A stretch of DNA of 64,000 bases, from assembly GCA_019637955.1 (NCBI GenBank), contig JAHBUS010000004.1:186001-250000 (forward strand). The letters run 5' to 3'. The notes under the pieces are model-generated. The model ran no database searches. It had not been told where the DNA came from and was given only the letters and a program-made list of their open reading frames with translations. The position numbers and the translations under genes are program-made. Shown piece by piece: positions 25,172 through 33,858 of this stretch (position 1 is its first letter; each line of letters opens with the position of its first letter). Source of the stretch: Pseudobdellovibrionaceae bacterium. Its GTDB lineage: Bacteria > Bdellovibrionota > Bdellovibrionia > Bdellovibrionales > Bdellovibrionaceae.

Positions 25172-25596
25172 AACACCACCTCTTGAAGTGCCGTTCGCAG
25201 CGCGATCCATGGCAGGAGCGCGCAAGTCCGACGGCTCGGATTGACGCGTAAATGGTTAAAACTTGAAAGCGATGACAAAATTTCGGGCCAAGCGTCCTCC
25301 GCTTTGGCGACAACCGCACGTTCGAAAGAGTGCGAGAGGTCGACGGCCACTTCGGCGCGCTTTCCCTGAACCTCTTCGCACAGAAGCGAAGAGGAGGCCG
25401 TGCAAATGGCGCAGGCCTTGGCCTTAAAGCCCGCCGCCCGAATCATCCCCTCTCCGACCTCAAAACGCAGCTGCACATGATCGCCGCAAATCGGGTTGGT
25501 GAGCTGATGCTCATGGGTGTAATGAGGCGGGAACAGGCCGTTCTTTTTTGATTTTGAGTGCTGCGTGAGAATCTCGCGGGCTTCGGCCAGATTCAT
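25168..25596 (-). CDS. sufU: SufU/NifU-N-type iron-sulfur scaffold protein
   Basis: A 142-residue protein with the three cysteines and aspartate of SufU/IscU in the right places: Cys37 and Asp39 in TNPICGDHVQL, Cys62 in KAKACAICTASSS, and Cys125 in SRRTCALLPW. SufU-type proteins accept sulfur from a cysteine desulfurase, either building Fe-S clusters or acting as a zinc-dependent sulfurtransferase. Here it sits, with 4-base overlaps on both sides, between xdhC and the cytochrome gene. It may supply the [2Fe-2S] clusters of the small subunit or sulfur for the molybdenum cofactor. Finding it outside a suf operon is unusual. Confidence 0.82.
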   Translation of the reverse strand: MNLAEAREILTQHSKSKKNGLFPPHYTHEHQLTNPICGDHVQLRFEVGEGMIRAAGFKAKACAICTASSSLLCEEVQGKRAEVAVDLSHSFERAVVAKAEDAWPEILSSLSSFNHLRVNPSRRTCALLPWIALRTALQEVVL

Positions 25597-26567
25597 GACA
25601 GTTCTCCCAGGATTTCGGCCGCGATCGAAAGCGAAATCTCTTCGGGGTTTCGGGCGCCGATATCAAGTCCCACCGGAAGATGCAGGCGGGCATCAAGATC
25701 TTCGGCCCGTGCAATGCCAAGATGATTCTGAACTTCGACCACGCGCTTTTGGCTGCCGATCATCCCGACGTACGGAGCGCCCGCTTTGAGCGCGTTTTCG
25801 ACGAGATGCGGGTCCTGAGCGGTGTGGCTGGCAACAATGACCGCTTCATCGGGCGCAAATTCAATCTGGTCGTAAGACCCTTCTAGGCAATCGCATTTGA
25901 CGTTGGAAGGATAATCTTCTTTTGCCAAGAACGGCGCGAGCGCGCGGACTTGGAAACCGAGCAAAGAAAAATGCCGGGCCATGGCCTCGGTGATGCGGCT
26001 TCGTCCGATCAGGGCGACTTTGCGTGCCGACAGCCCGGACGTGGCCGTGCCGTTGACGCGAAGGGGGCGTCCGGATTTTCCGCGTTGGAGCGCGATGGTT
26101 TTGGCCATGTCTTGGAAGAGATCCGGAAAAGAAAGATCGTCTTTTCGCTCTCCCCACTCAATGTGCCATCCGCAGGCGCCGGCGATCAAACGGGTTTCCT
26201 TTTCGAAGCGGGGCACCAGGGGCAGACGGACTTGTTCCGCGGGCAAAAGCGGATCGATAAAGACATGCATGCGGCCGCCGCAAGCCACGCCGAGGCCCAG
26301 AATCTCGTCGTCCATGTCCGCCAAAACGATGCGAGTCTTGTTTTCTTTTAACGATTCGACAACTTGCTCACCGATAAAACGCTCGGCACAGCCGCCACCC
26401 ACCCAACCTTGGAGATTGATGCCCTTCTCATCAAAGATGGCTTTCGAACCCGTTTTGGCCGAAGCCGAGCCATCGACCTTGATGATGGTCGCCACCGCAA
26501 AAGGGCGCTTCGCCAGACGAAGCTGGGCGACCGAGCGGTGAAAATCTTCAATCGGATCAAGTTGCAT
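25593..26567 (-). CDS. xdhC: XdhC/CoxI-family molybdenum cofactor sulfuration factor
   Basis: A 324-residue protein. The N-terminal XdhC_CoxI domain is recognised by ATIIKVDGSASAKTGSKAIF and GWVGGGCAERFIGEQV, which holds the conserved Cys. The C-terminal XdhC Rossmann domain starts KVALIGRSRITEAMARHF and includes YVGMIGSQKR and VGLDIGARNPEEISLSIAAE. XdhC proteins bind the molybdenum cofactor, help its sulfuration, and insert it into xanthine-dehydrogenase-family enzymes. The ATG at 26567 has GGAGG 5 bases upstream and overlaps mocA by 11 bases. The open frame further upstream is mocA coding sequence. Confidence 0.9.
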   Translation of the reverse strand: MQLDPIEDFHRSVAQLRLAKRPFAVATIIKVDGSASAKTGSKAIFDEKGINLQGWVGGGCAERFIGEQVVESLKENKTRIVLADMDDEILGLGVACGGRMHVFIDPLLPAEQVRLPLVPRFEKETRLIAGACGWHIEWGERKDDLSFPDLFQDMAKTIALQRGKSGRPLRVNGTATSGLSARKVALIGRSRITEAMARHFSLLGFQVRALAPFLAKEDYPSNVKCDCLEGSYDQIEFAPDEAVIVASHTAQDPHLVENALKAGAPYVGMIGSQKRVVEVQNHLGIARAEDLDARLHLPVGLDIGARNPEEISLSIAAEILGELS

Positions 26568-27165
26568 GCAGGCCTCCGTGACGGAGGTAATCTTGGGGCT
26601 CATCGATATCGACAACCACACGGTCGCTCTCGACCGGAATTCCGACCAATTTCTCGGGGTATTTTTTAAATAAATAGGCACAGCCGAAGTCGCCGTCCTC
26701 ATGAGCGAGAATATCTTCGCGGTAAACGGCAGGAATCAGCACGGGATGTCCTTGGGCTCCGCGGTACGTGGGGAAGACGATCGCGTCACCCGCTGAACGT
26801 CGAAACCCTTCGACCATCAAATCCAAAACCTTCGCATCAAAATCGGGTTGGTCGGCCAAGCAGATCATGAACGCATCATGCTCTTTTTCGAGAGCCAAGA
26901 TCCCCTGCCGGATGGACGAATGCATTCCGACCGCGAAGTGAGGATTGAAGACGCGTTTCAGTTCGCGCGAGCGAAGCTCGTCATCGACGTTTTGTGAATC
27001 GTGCCCCGTCACGGCGACGACCTCACTGAGACTGGCTTTGAGAAGCTCGTCGGCCGTGTGCCCGACGAGCGTGCCGGATTTTAAGCGCAGCAGGAGTTTG
27101 TTCGGTCCCCCCATTCGGGAGGACCGCCCTGCCGCCAATAAAATACCAGCCACGCGTCGGCTCAT
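26557..27165 (-). CDS. mocA: MocA-type molybdenum cofactor nucleotidyltransferase
   Basis: A 202-residue NTP-transferase. It begins with the CTP/GTP-binding motif GILLAAGRSSRMGGPNKLLL and includes VGMHSSIRQGIL, MICLADQPDFD and AQGHPVLIP, the typical order of MocA, which adds CMP to molybdopterin to form the MCD cofactor used by xanthine-dehydrogenase-family enzymes. The ATG at 27165 overlaps the IorB stop (ATGA). A role in making the cofactor for the IorB subunit next door follows from context. Confidence 0.9.
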   Translation of the reverse strand: MSRRVAGILLAAGRSSRMGGPNKLLLRLKSGTLVGHTADELLKASLSEVVAVTGHDSQNVDDELRSRELKRVFNPHFAVGMHSSIRQGILALEKEHDAFMICLADQPDFDAKVLDLMVEGFRRSAGDAIVFPTYRGAQGHPVLIPAVYREDILAHEDGDFGCAYLFKKYPEKLVGIPVESDRVVVDIDEPQDYLRHGGLHAT

Positions 27166-29333
27166 GCGTTTAACTCTCGGCTGAACGGAAGCGCACGCAG
27201 ACGTTTTTTGGTCAGCTGGTAAAGAGCGTTCGCCACGGCCGGAGCCGATGGCGGTACGCCCGGCTCACCGAGACCCGTGGGCGGCTCGTCGGTTTTAACG
27301 AACTCAACGCTCACCTTGGGCATGTCTTGAATTCGCATGACGGGAAAGTCGTTGAAATTACCTTGAACGATCTGCCCGTCTTTGACTTGGATTTGTTGAT
27401 GCAGGGCTGCCGAGAGCCCGTAGACAATCGCGCCCTCAACTTGAGTGCGCGCGCCTTCGGGGTTGACGACCTGGCCGCAGTGAACGGCGCACCACATTTT
27501 ATGAATGCGAGGCTGGCCTTTTTCGATCGAAACCTCCGCGACCTGTCCCACGACCGACCCGAACGACTCGTGCACGGCGAGGCCCCAGGCGCGGCCCTTG
27601 GGCGCTTTCTTTTTCCCCCATCCCGTTTGCTTCTTAAGAAGATCCAGAACCGCGACGTGACGAGGCGATTTCGCCAACATCTTTCGGCGCATTTCGAGCG
27701 GATCTTGCTTCGAGACCTCGGCCACCTCGTCGATCATGGTTTCCATCGCGTAGGCCGTGTGCGTGTGCCCGACCGAACGCCACCAGAGAGTGGTCATTGG
27801 CGTGTCGGCGCGGGTCTGCTCGCAGCGGAAGTTGGCAATGTCGTAGTGGGTCTTGGCGACCCCTTCCACGACGGTTTCTTCGATTCCGTTTTTAATCATC
27901 CCGGCCATGACCGTATTGGCCATGATGGACTGTCCCACGATGTGATGGCGCCAAGCCAAGAGCTGATTTTTATCGTCGAATCCCACGCTGACTTTGTGAA
28001 AGTTCATCGGACGGTAGTAGCCGCCGCGCATGTCGTCTTCGCGGGTCCACGCCACTTTTAAGGGCTTCTTGACCACTTTTGCGAGCTCGCAAGCCTCGAT
28101 CACGTAATCCGACGTCTTGCTCGCGCGTCGGCCGAAGCTTCCGCCCGCGTAGGTGGTGTAGATGTTGACCTTGTCTGGCTTGATTCCCAAGACCTTCGCG
28201 GCCGCGCCGTTGTCCATCGTGGGCATCTGGTGTCCCGACCAGAGATCGGCGGTTTTTCCGTCAAAGTTCACCGTGCAATTCATGGGCTCCATCGGCGCAT
28301 GCGAGAGAAACGGAAACTCATAGGCGGCTTCGATCGTCTTTTTCGCGCCTTTGAGTTTGTCGTCAACCTCGCCGCGTTCATCCGCGACCAAGCCTTTTTT
28401 TTCGGCCCGCTCACGGAAGTCTTTCATCATGTCGTCGGTTGACGCCTTTGAATTTTGATTTTCTTTCCAACGCACGTTGAGGGCATCACGGCCCACTTTC
28501 GCCGCGTGCGTGTTCTTGGCCAGGACGGCCGCCTTGCCTTTTCCGAACTTGACGACGTCCAAAACTCCCGGAACCGCGCGGGCCGCTTTTTCGTCCATCG
28601 AAGCGATCTCGCCGCCTTCGATATGGGGACGGGCCACCACGGCGTACATCATCCCAGGAAGGCGCACGTCCATCCCGAACACGGCCGTGCCATTCGACTT
28701 CTCGACGGCGTCGACGCGTTTGATGGACTGTCCGATGATTTTATAGTCCTTGGACTTCTTGAGTGGCGGGTTCAGAGGCATTTGCATTTTGTTCGCCTCT
28801 TCGGCCAGCTCGCCGTAAGACAGCTTGCCTTTTTTCGGATGCGTGACAAACCCCTTCTCGGCTTTGACCTCCGAATCCGAAACGCCCCAACGTTTCGCCG
28901 CCGCCATCTTGAGCATTTCTCGCATCGAAGCGCCCAACTTGCGGTACTGGTCCCAGCTGGTGCTCAAAGCGGTGGATCCTCCGGTCATCTGCATCGGAAA
29001 CACGGTGTGATTGTAAACGGGATCGACGGGCGCCGAGATCGATTTGATCGAGGCCCAATCACACTCAAGTTCTTCGGCAATCAACTGCGCCATCGAGGTG
29101 TTCACGCCCTGGCCCATTTCGAGCTTGTTGATCACGATGGTGATCGTGTTATCGGGCGCGATCTGGATAAACGCATTCGGTGGGTAAACCGTCTTCGGGC
29201 TGGGCGCTTCGGCCGCCATGGCCTTGGTTAAAACCGAGGGCACGTGGAAGGCGACGATCAGCCCGCCCACGAAGAGGCCCGAGTTCGCCAAAAAACCGCG
29301 TCGCTCCAGATTGATGTCTTCTTGTTTCATCAT
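27162..29333 (-). CDS. IorB-like molybdopterin-binding large subunit of a periplasmic aldehyde/N-heterocycle oxidoreductase
   Basis: A 723-residue protein. The N-terminus has a twin-arginine signal (LERRGFLANSGLFVGGLIVA), so it is exported folded with its cofactor. The rest has the aldehyde oxidase/xanthine dehydrogenase Mo-binding domains in the IorB layout: NKLEMGQGVNTSMAQLIAEE, GGSTALSTSWDQYRKLGASM, YAGGSFGRRASKTSDYVIEA and, near the C-terminus, GLGEPGVPPSAPAVANAL, whose Glu is the catalytic base of the family. IorAB enzymes hydroxylate N-heterocycles or oxidise aldehydes; the substrate here is unknown. The start has GAGGTG. The small subunit without signal is encoded 5 bases upstream and is probably carried out as a passenger. 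Confidence 0.92.
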   Translation of the reverse strand: MMKQEDINLERRGFLANSGLFVGGLIVAFHVPSVLTKAMAAEAPSPKTVYPPNAFIQIAPDNTITIVINKLEMGQGVNTSMAQLIAEELECDWASIKSISAPVDPVYNHTVFPMQMTGGSTALSTSWDQYRKLGASMREMLKMAAAKRWGVSDSEVKAEKGFVTHPKKGKLSYGELAEEANKMQMPLNPPLKKSKDYKIIGQSIKRVDAVEKSNGTAVFGMDVRLPGMMYAVVARPHIEGGEIASMDEKAARAVPGVLDVVKFGKGKAAVLAKNTHAAKVGRDALNVRWKENQNSKASTDDMMKDFRERAEKKGLVADERGEVDDKLKGAKKTIEAAYEFPFLSHAPMEPMNCTVNFDGKTADLWSGHQMPTMDNGAAAKVLGIKPDKVNIYTTYAGGSFGRRASKTSDYVIEACELAKVVKKPLKVAWTREDDMRGGYYRPMNFHKVSVGFDDKNQLLAWRHHIVGQSIMANTVMAGMIKNGIEETVVEGVAKTHYDIANFRCEQTRADTPMTTLWWRSVGHTHTAYAMETMIDEVAEVSKQDPLEMRRKMLAKSPRHVAVLDLLKKQTGWGKKKAPKGRAWGLAVHESFGSVVGQVAEVSIEKGQPRIHKMWCAVHCGQVVNPEGARTQVEGAIVYGLSAALHQQIQVKDGQIVQGNFNDFPVMRIQDMPKVSVEFVKTDEPPTGLGEPGVPPSAPAVANALYQLTKKRLRALPFSRELNA

Positions 29334-29338
29334 TCACC

Positions 29339-29791
29339 TCACCCGATGGATTTCGCGGCCTGATGAATCGCCGTGCGAATGCGTTGATAGGTTCCGCAGC
29401 GGCAGATGTGTCCGCCAAGCGCGTTGTCGATGTCTTGGTCCGAGGGTTTGGGTTTCGCCCGCAAGAGCGCGACCGCCGACATGACCTGACCCGATTGGCA
29501 GTAACCGCACTGCGGGACGTGGTTGTCGACCCAAGCCTTTTGAACGGCGACCGAAACTTTGTCATTCAGACCTTCGATGGTCGTGATTTTGCGGCCCTCG
29601 GCCGCCTTCAAAGGAAATGAGCAGGAGCGAACGGGTTCGCCGTCGACATGCACGGTGCAAGCCCCACAAAGCGCTTTGCCGCAGCCAAACTTGGTTCCGG
29701 TGTAATTGAGTTCGTCACGAATCACCCACAACAAAGGCGTATCGCCATCCATGTTGATCGGAATCGTTTTTCCATTGATGTGAATGTCCAC
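29339..29791 (-). CDS. IorA-like [2Fe-2S] small subunit of the molybdenum hydroxylase
   Basis: A 150-residue protein with both ferredoxin-type clusters of the family. The plant-type one is in [17 protein letters not shown] with a further Cys in PVRSCSF. The second is in [13 protein letters not shown] and [13 protein letters not shown]. It passes electrons from the molybdenum site to the acceptor, probably the cytochrome c encoded downstream. There is no signal peptide, as usual for partners of Tat-exported IorB. The start is a GTG at 29791 with GGGAGG upstream. It is the first gene of the seven-gene operon; 115 bases separate it from the DTW gene. Confidence 0.93.
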   Translation of the reverse strand: MDIHINGKTIPINMDGDTPLLWVIRDELNYTGTKFGCGKALCGACTVHVDGEPVRSCSFPLKAAEGRKITTIEGLNDKVSVAVQKAWVDNHVPQCGYCQSGQVMSAVALLRAKPKPSDQDIDNALGGHICRCGTYQRIRTAIHQAAKSIG

Positions 29792-29906
29792 TCATCCCTC
29801 CCTGAATTCTGTCCGATTAGTGTGAGGACGAAAAACCGGGACGGCAAATAGTAATTGAAAGCCAAGTGAATGCGGCGCGAAGAGCTTTTGAGATGTGAGA
29901 TTTTCT

Positions 29907-30641
29907 TTACAACTCGGTGATCTGTTTTCGCGGACGGCGGTAACGATCGGGTCGAGGATTCAACTCCGACAACCGAATAAATTCGAGCTGCCTCTCCACC
30001 ATCTTGTCGAAGACAAACAAGAGTTTGTCGTGCTCGCGTGCGGGGACATCAAAGCCCTGGCTCTCGCCCAAGAGTTCAATCGTGTGATGAATCGCTTCGA
30101 TAGTCGAGTAGCATTCGGGCGATGGCTGCTTTCGAACGCGAAAGTGCGAGGGACCCGGCGGCGTAAAGCCCACGCGCGGAAGCGTCTGCAGATTGCGGCT
30201 TTGGTGAATCATCTTTCCCGCCGTCGCCCACGTTCCGTCGATCACGAAGACCACGGGGGTTTTCCCAAGTTCAAAAAGAGCCCGCTTTTCTTGCGGGCCG
30301 GCCTGGGTCAGGTTCAGGGAGCGTGGGCCGGGATAGAGAATCACGCAGTCATTTTGCGGATCTTGAAGAATCGCGTTCACGCGGTCATGACGGGAGTAAT
30401 CCTGTCCCATCAGCAGTTCGGAATTTTGTAAGCACAGATGCGACATGCGTCCCGTGGCGATCCGCCGCTTCACCTCGATCGGGTGAATGAGGATGACAAA
30501 TTTGATTTTGGGATCAAAGGCGCGGACGTGCGGGCAAAAGCACGAGAATCCGGGCTGCATGCAGCTGACGCACAGATCGCGGTAGACCTTGGCGTTTCGG
30601 CGGCGCTCTTCGCGCTGTTCAAGAAATTGTTGCAGATTCAA
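29907..30641 (-). CDS. DTW-domain tRNA-uridine aminocarboxypropyltransferase
   Basis: A 244-residue protein with the DTW hallmark FVIDGTWATAGKM (Asp135 to Trp138) and the second family motif PSPECYSTIEAIHH. An N-terminal zinc-ribbon-like set of cysteines is at 24, 27, 34 and 36 (CVSCMQPGFSCFC). DTW enzymes such as TapT/TuaA transfer the 3-amino-3-carboxypropyl group of SAM to uridine in tRNA (acp3U). HPIEVKRRIATG is another typical segment. It is cytosolic and appears as a single gene ahead of the molybdenum hydroxylase operon. Confidence 0.88.
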   Translation of the reverse strand: MNLQQFLEQREERRRNAKVYRDLCVSCMQPGFSCFCPHVRAFDPKIKFVILIHPIEVKRRIATGRMSHLCLQNSELLMGQDYSRHDRVNAILQDPQNDCVILYPGPRSLNLTQAGPQEKRALFELGKTPVVFVIDGTWATAGKMIHQSRNLQTLPRVGFTPPGPSHFRVRKQPSPECYSTIEAIHHTIELLGESQGFDVPAREHDKLLFVFDKMVERQLEFIRLSELNPRPDRYRRPRKQITEL

Positions 30642-30723
30642 ATGCGAGCTCCCCCGAATATCGTGAATCCAACCGGGGGATCAAATCACTGATTTTTCAA
30701 TCAAACGGCGGCGCGTAAGCCGC

Positions 30724-31245
30724 TTAGTTGGGATTTTGCCAAAGCGAGCGGTCTTTGGCGATTTTATTGGCCGCCACATTGGACGGAACGCCCGTCCCCG
30801 ACCATTTTGTGGTCTTGTACGAGCCGCCTTCACTCACCTTCGCGCCCTGCAGGTCGACGTCGATGATCGCGTTGAATCCGGCTTTGGCGGCGAAGAACGC
30901 CAGACGCAACATCGCTTCGGCTTGATCGGCGCAATTGCTCACGCGGACGGTTTTTTCTTTGCGCGACAGGAGCCGCGTTTCTTTGGCCTGCTTCTTTTCG
31001 TAAACCAAAATGCTCTTGGCGCGCTCGAGAACCTCGTTGTAGGCCGCAAGTTCGCCGGCCACGTGCTGGTCAAAACAACCGGGGCAGTACGTCGAGTGGG
31101 CGAGAACTTCGGGTCGCGCGTTCATGAAAGAGAATTGGCCCTCGTCCAAAAACTGCGCGCAGTACTTGCACACGTCGGCGGCGCAGACTTCGCAGGTCAA
31201 CTGGGGCTTGGATTTTTGGCAACAAACGCACGTCTTGGAACTCAT
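30724..31245 (-). CDS. Cysteine-rich zinc-finger protein with YbjQ-like C-terminal domain
   Basis: A 173-residue cytosolic protein. The first 57 residues have nine cysteines in pairs (KTCVCCQ, CEVC, CKYC, CPGC), consistent with two or more zinc-binding sites. Residues about 80-173 contain LRLAFFAAKAGFNAIIDVDL and GSYKTTKWSGTGVP, which recall YbjQ/heavy-metal-binding domains of the form LxxxAxxxGANAVI. No catalytic motif is seen. No function is known; a nucleic-acid or metal-handling role would be a guess. Confidence 0.55.
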   Translation of the reverse strand: MSSKTCVCCQKSKPQLTCEVCAADVCKYCAQFLDEGQFSFMNARPEVLAHSTYCPGCFDQHVAGELAAYNEVLERAKSILVYEKKQAKETRLLSRKEKTVRVSNCADQAEAMLRLAFFAAKAGFNAIIDVDLQGAKVSEGGSYKTTKWSGTGVPSNVAANKIAKDRSLWQNPN

Positions 31246-31305
31246 GCCTTGTCCCTATCATAAGTTGCGGCCGTGTTTGAGAGTAAAGAATACCAAAAAC
31301 GGGAG

Positions 31306-32166
31306 CTAGGCGCGGGTCATGTAGGCTTCGACCAAGGCATCCACCGAAGCCTGATCTTCAGCGCGGCAATCGTAGGGGTATCGCAGGTGCGAGCGTCGAT
31401 ACCGCTCCAGCCAGGGCTGATCCAAAGGAGCTCGGAGCAAACTGCGGGACGTCGCGGCCTGGGTGGTTTGGTGCTTCAGGCCCGTCGGGAGGCCATAGCC
31501 CACGTCGAAACCGGCTTTGATCAAAGCCACCCGGATTCCGGTGGCTTGGCTGTACGTGTACAGATCCGCTCCGCCCTCGCTCAAATCTCGGGACTTGGCT
31601 CGCAATTTCGCGAAACACGCGCTGGTCCACATGTCTTGATTCACCTTCGGCGAATAGGGATCGAAAAAAATAAGGTGGGCCCGATGAGGTTCGGCGTCGA
31701 TCAAATCCAAGAAATCGCCCTCTCGCAGTTCCCAAACGATACCGGGCTCGCTCCAGCGGCCCGTCTCGAGTAAAGCGCTCAGGGCTTGTTGAAAGGGACC
31801 GAAGTGCGCAAAGGCCTCAGCGTTGTCGAGCGCGAATCGCAAGAGCTCCATTTCACGCTCGAAACTCACCATTCGAAGAGGCCGGTGATGGGGAACCGAG
31901 CGCGCGCAGCTCAGGGCCGCAATCGCGTTGGCCGCGGCTCCCAAGCCCACGTCAAAAATAACGAATTCGCCCTCCCCTTCGGCCAAACGCTCGGCCAAAC
32001 GGGATTGATGGATATAAAGCGCATTGGCTTCAACCCAAGGACCGACCGGGTTGTGCATGATTTCGTTCACGATTTTATTGCGAATCGAGACGGCGCCGGC
32101 GGTGGTGGTGACGATTTCAAAAAGTGGGTGGCTCACGGGGGCCGACAATAGAGACCGCCCTGGCAT
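31306..32166 (-). CDS. MnmC methyltransferase-domain-like protein
   Basis: A 286-residue Rossmann methyltransferase of the Methyltransf_30 (MnmC N-terminal) type. It has the family opening TTTAGAVSIRNKIVNEIMHN, then GPWVEANALYI, the SAM loop VIFDVGLGAAANAIA, and AHLIFFDPYSPKVNQDMWT, which holds the catalytic-loop Asp-Pro. E. coli MnmC uses this domain to methylate nm5s2U in tRNA; here the FAD-dependent domain is absent, as in stand-alone MnmC2-like proteins. The exact substrate is inferred. The start ATG at 32166 lacks a clear ribosome-binding site. It is divergent from the ABC-F gene, with 87 bases between. Confidence 0.72.
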   Translation of the reverse strand: MPGRSLLSAPVSHPLFEIVTTTAGAVSIRNKIVNEIMHNPVGPWVEANALYIHQSRLAERLAEGEGEFVIFDVGLGAAANAIAALSCARSVPHHRPLRMVSFEREMELLRFALDNAEAFAHFGPFQQALSALLETGRWSEPGIVWELREGDFLDLIDAEPHRAHLIFFDPYSPKVNQDMWTSACFAKLRAKSRDLSEGGADLYTYSQATGIRVALIKAGFDVGYGLPTGLKHQTTQAATSRSLLRAPLDQPWLERYRRSHLRYPYDCRAEDQASVDALVEAYMTRA

Positions 32167-32253
32167 CTGTCAAACACCCGGACCATCTGTAAAAATAACC
32201 TCCAAATCCGCGTCTGCATTGTGTTTTTTAGGGTTTTCCGATAGATCATCCGC

Positions 32254-33858
32254 ATGATTAGCACCACCAATATCAGTCTCCAGTTCGGCGGCCGCAAGCT
32301 GTTCGAAGACGTCAACGTCAAGTTCACTCCCGGCAACTGCTACGGCCTCATCGGCGCCAATGGCGCCGGAAAATCAACTTTCTTGAAAATCCTGGCTCGT
32401 GAGATCGAACCGAACACCGGCGAGGTCTCGATCGGCAGCAATCAACGCCTCTCGGTCCTCAAACAGGATCACTATGCCTATGACGATATGACCGTTCTGG
32501 AGACCGTTCTCATGGGGAACGACAAGCTCTACAAAGTCATGAAAGAACGCGAAGCCATCTATGCCAAGCCCGACTTCTCGGAAGAAGACGGGCTGCGCTC
32601 GTCGGAGCTCGAAGGCGTCTTCGCCGAGCTTGGCGGGTGGGAGGCCGAATCCGAAGCGGGCGTGATGCTCGCGGGACTGGGCATTAGCGAAGATCTTCAT
32701 ACCAAGCAGATGAAGTCGCTCGTTGCGGGCGATAAGGTCAAAGTCTTGCTCGCGCAGGCATTGTTCGGTCAGCCCGATATCTTGCTCCTCGATGAGCCGA
32801 CGAATCACTTGGACATTTACGCGATCCACTGGCTTGAAGAGTTTCTCTTGAATTTCAAGAACACGGTCATCGTGATCTCTCACGACCGCCACTTCTTGAA
32901 CAAAGTCTGTACGCACATGGCCGACATCGATTTCGGCAAAGTGACGACCTACACCGGCAACTACGATTTCTGGCGCCAGGCCAGCGAGCTTAATCAACGC
33001 TTGCTCTCGGATCAGAATAAGAAGTCTTCGGATAAAGCCGAAGAGCTCAAGAGCTTCATTCAACGCTTTAGCGCCAACGCTTCGAAATCGCGCCAGGCAT
33101 CGTCGCGCATGAAACAGCTCGAGAAGCTCGAGTTCATCGACATGCCCAAATCGTCGCGCAAAATGCCCTTCGTCGGGTTTGATCTCAAGCGTGATCTTGG
33201 CAACGACGTCGTCAGCGTGAACAAGGTGAGCTACACGCTCAAAGGCGAAACGATTTTGAAAGACGTGAGCTTCACCGCGCGCAAAGGCGATAAGATCGTT
33301 TTGCTCGGACGCAACGACGTGGCGAAAACCGCGCTCCTGGATATCATGGCCGGCGACGTGCAGCCCGATTCCGGAAGCGTCACCTGGGGCATCACGACCT
33401 CTTTCAGCTATTTTCCGACGGACAATTCCAAGTACTTTTCGGGCGATGAAGCCTCGTTGATTGACTGGCTCCGCCAGTATTCGCACGACAAAGACGAGTC
33501 CTTCATCCGTGGGTTCTTGGGCAAAATGCTCTTCAGCGGGAACGAGGCCTTGAAAACTCCCAAAGTTCTCTCGGGAGGCGAAAAAGTTCGCTGCATGCTT
33601 TCGAAAATGATGCTCTCGGGCGCGAACGTGCTTTTGCTCGACGGACCGACGGCCCACTTGGATCTCGAGAGCATCACGGCGGTCAATGAGGGTCTCAAAC
33701 GCTTCAAAGGCAATGTGATCTTCACGTCGCACGACCACGAATTCGTGCAAACGACGGCCAACCGGATCATCGAGATCGAGACGACCGTCGTCTACGATAA
33801 CAGCATCACCTACGACGAATACATCGCCGAAAAGCTCGCCAAATCGACTAAAGCTTGA
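32254..33858 (+). CDS. ybiT: ABC-F ATPase of the YbiT type with a degenerate second ATP site
   Basis: A 534-residue cytosolic protein with two ABC domains joined by the charged linker typical of ribosome-binding ABC-F proteins (SFIQRFSANASKSRQASSRM, a YbiT-like phrase). Domain 1 has an intact Walker A (GANGAGKS, 34-41), Walker B (LLLDEPTNHLD, Glu181) and H-switch His210. Its signature is altered (VAGDK), as also in YbiT. Domain 2 keeps LSGGE (439-443) and His493, but its Walker A reads GRNDVAKTA (352-360) and the catalytic Glu is Gly464 (LLLDGPTAHLD). ABC-F proteins act on translating ribosomes. The composite site made of NBD2 and signature 1 looks dead for hydrolysis. Confidence 0.9.
   Translation: MISTTNISLQFGGRKLFEDVNVKFTPGNCYGLIGANGAGKSTFLKILAREIEPNTGEVSIGSNQRLSVLKQDHYAYDDMTVLETVLMGNDKLYKVMKEREAIYAKPDFSEEDGLRSSELEGVFAELGGWEAESEAGVMLAGLGISEDLHTKQMKSLVAGDKVKVLLAQALFGQPDILLLDEPTNHLDIYAIHWLEEFLLNFKNTVIVISHDRHFLNKVCTHMADIDFGKVTTYTGNYDFWRQASELNQRLLSDQNKKSSDKAEELKSFIQRFSANASKSRQASSRMKQLEKLEFIDMPKSSRKMPFVGFDLKRDLGNDVVSVNKVSYTLKGETILKDVSFTARKGDKIVLLGRNDVAKTALLDIMAGDVQPDSGSVTWGITTSFSYFPTDNSKYFSGDEASLIDWLRQYSHDKDESFIRGFLGKMLFSGNEALKTPKVLSGGEKVRCMLSKMMLSGANVLLLDGPTAHLDLESITAVNEGLKRFKGNVIFTSHDHEFVQTTANRIIEIETTVVYDNSITYDEYIAEKLAKSTKA

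Noticed and set aside
32374-33750. 458-codon open frame opposite the ABC-F gene
   Set aside because: His/Arg/Val-rich composition typical of an antisense shadow; the ABC motifs on the plus strand are clear.
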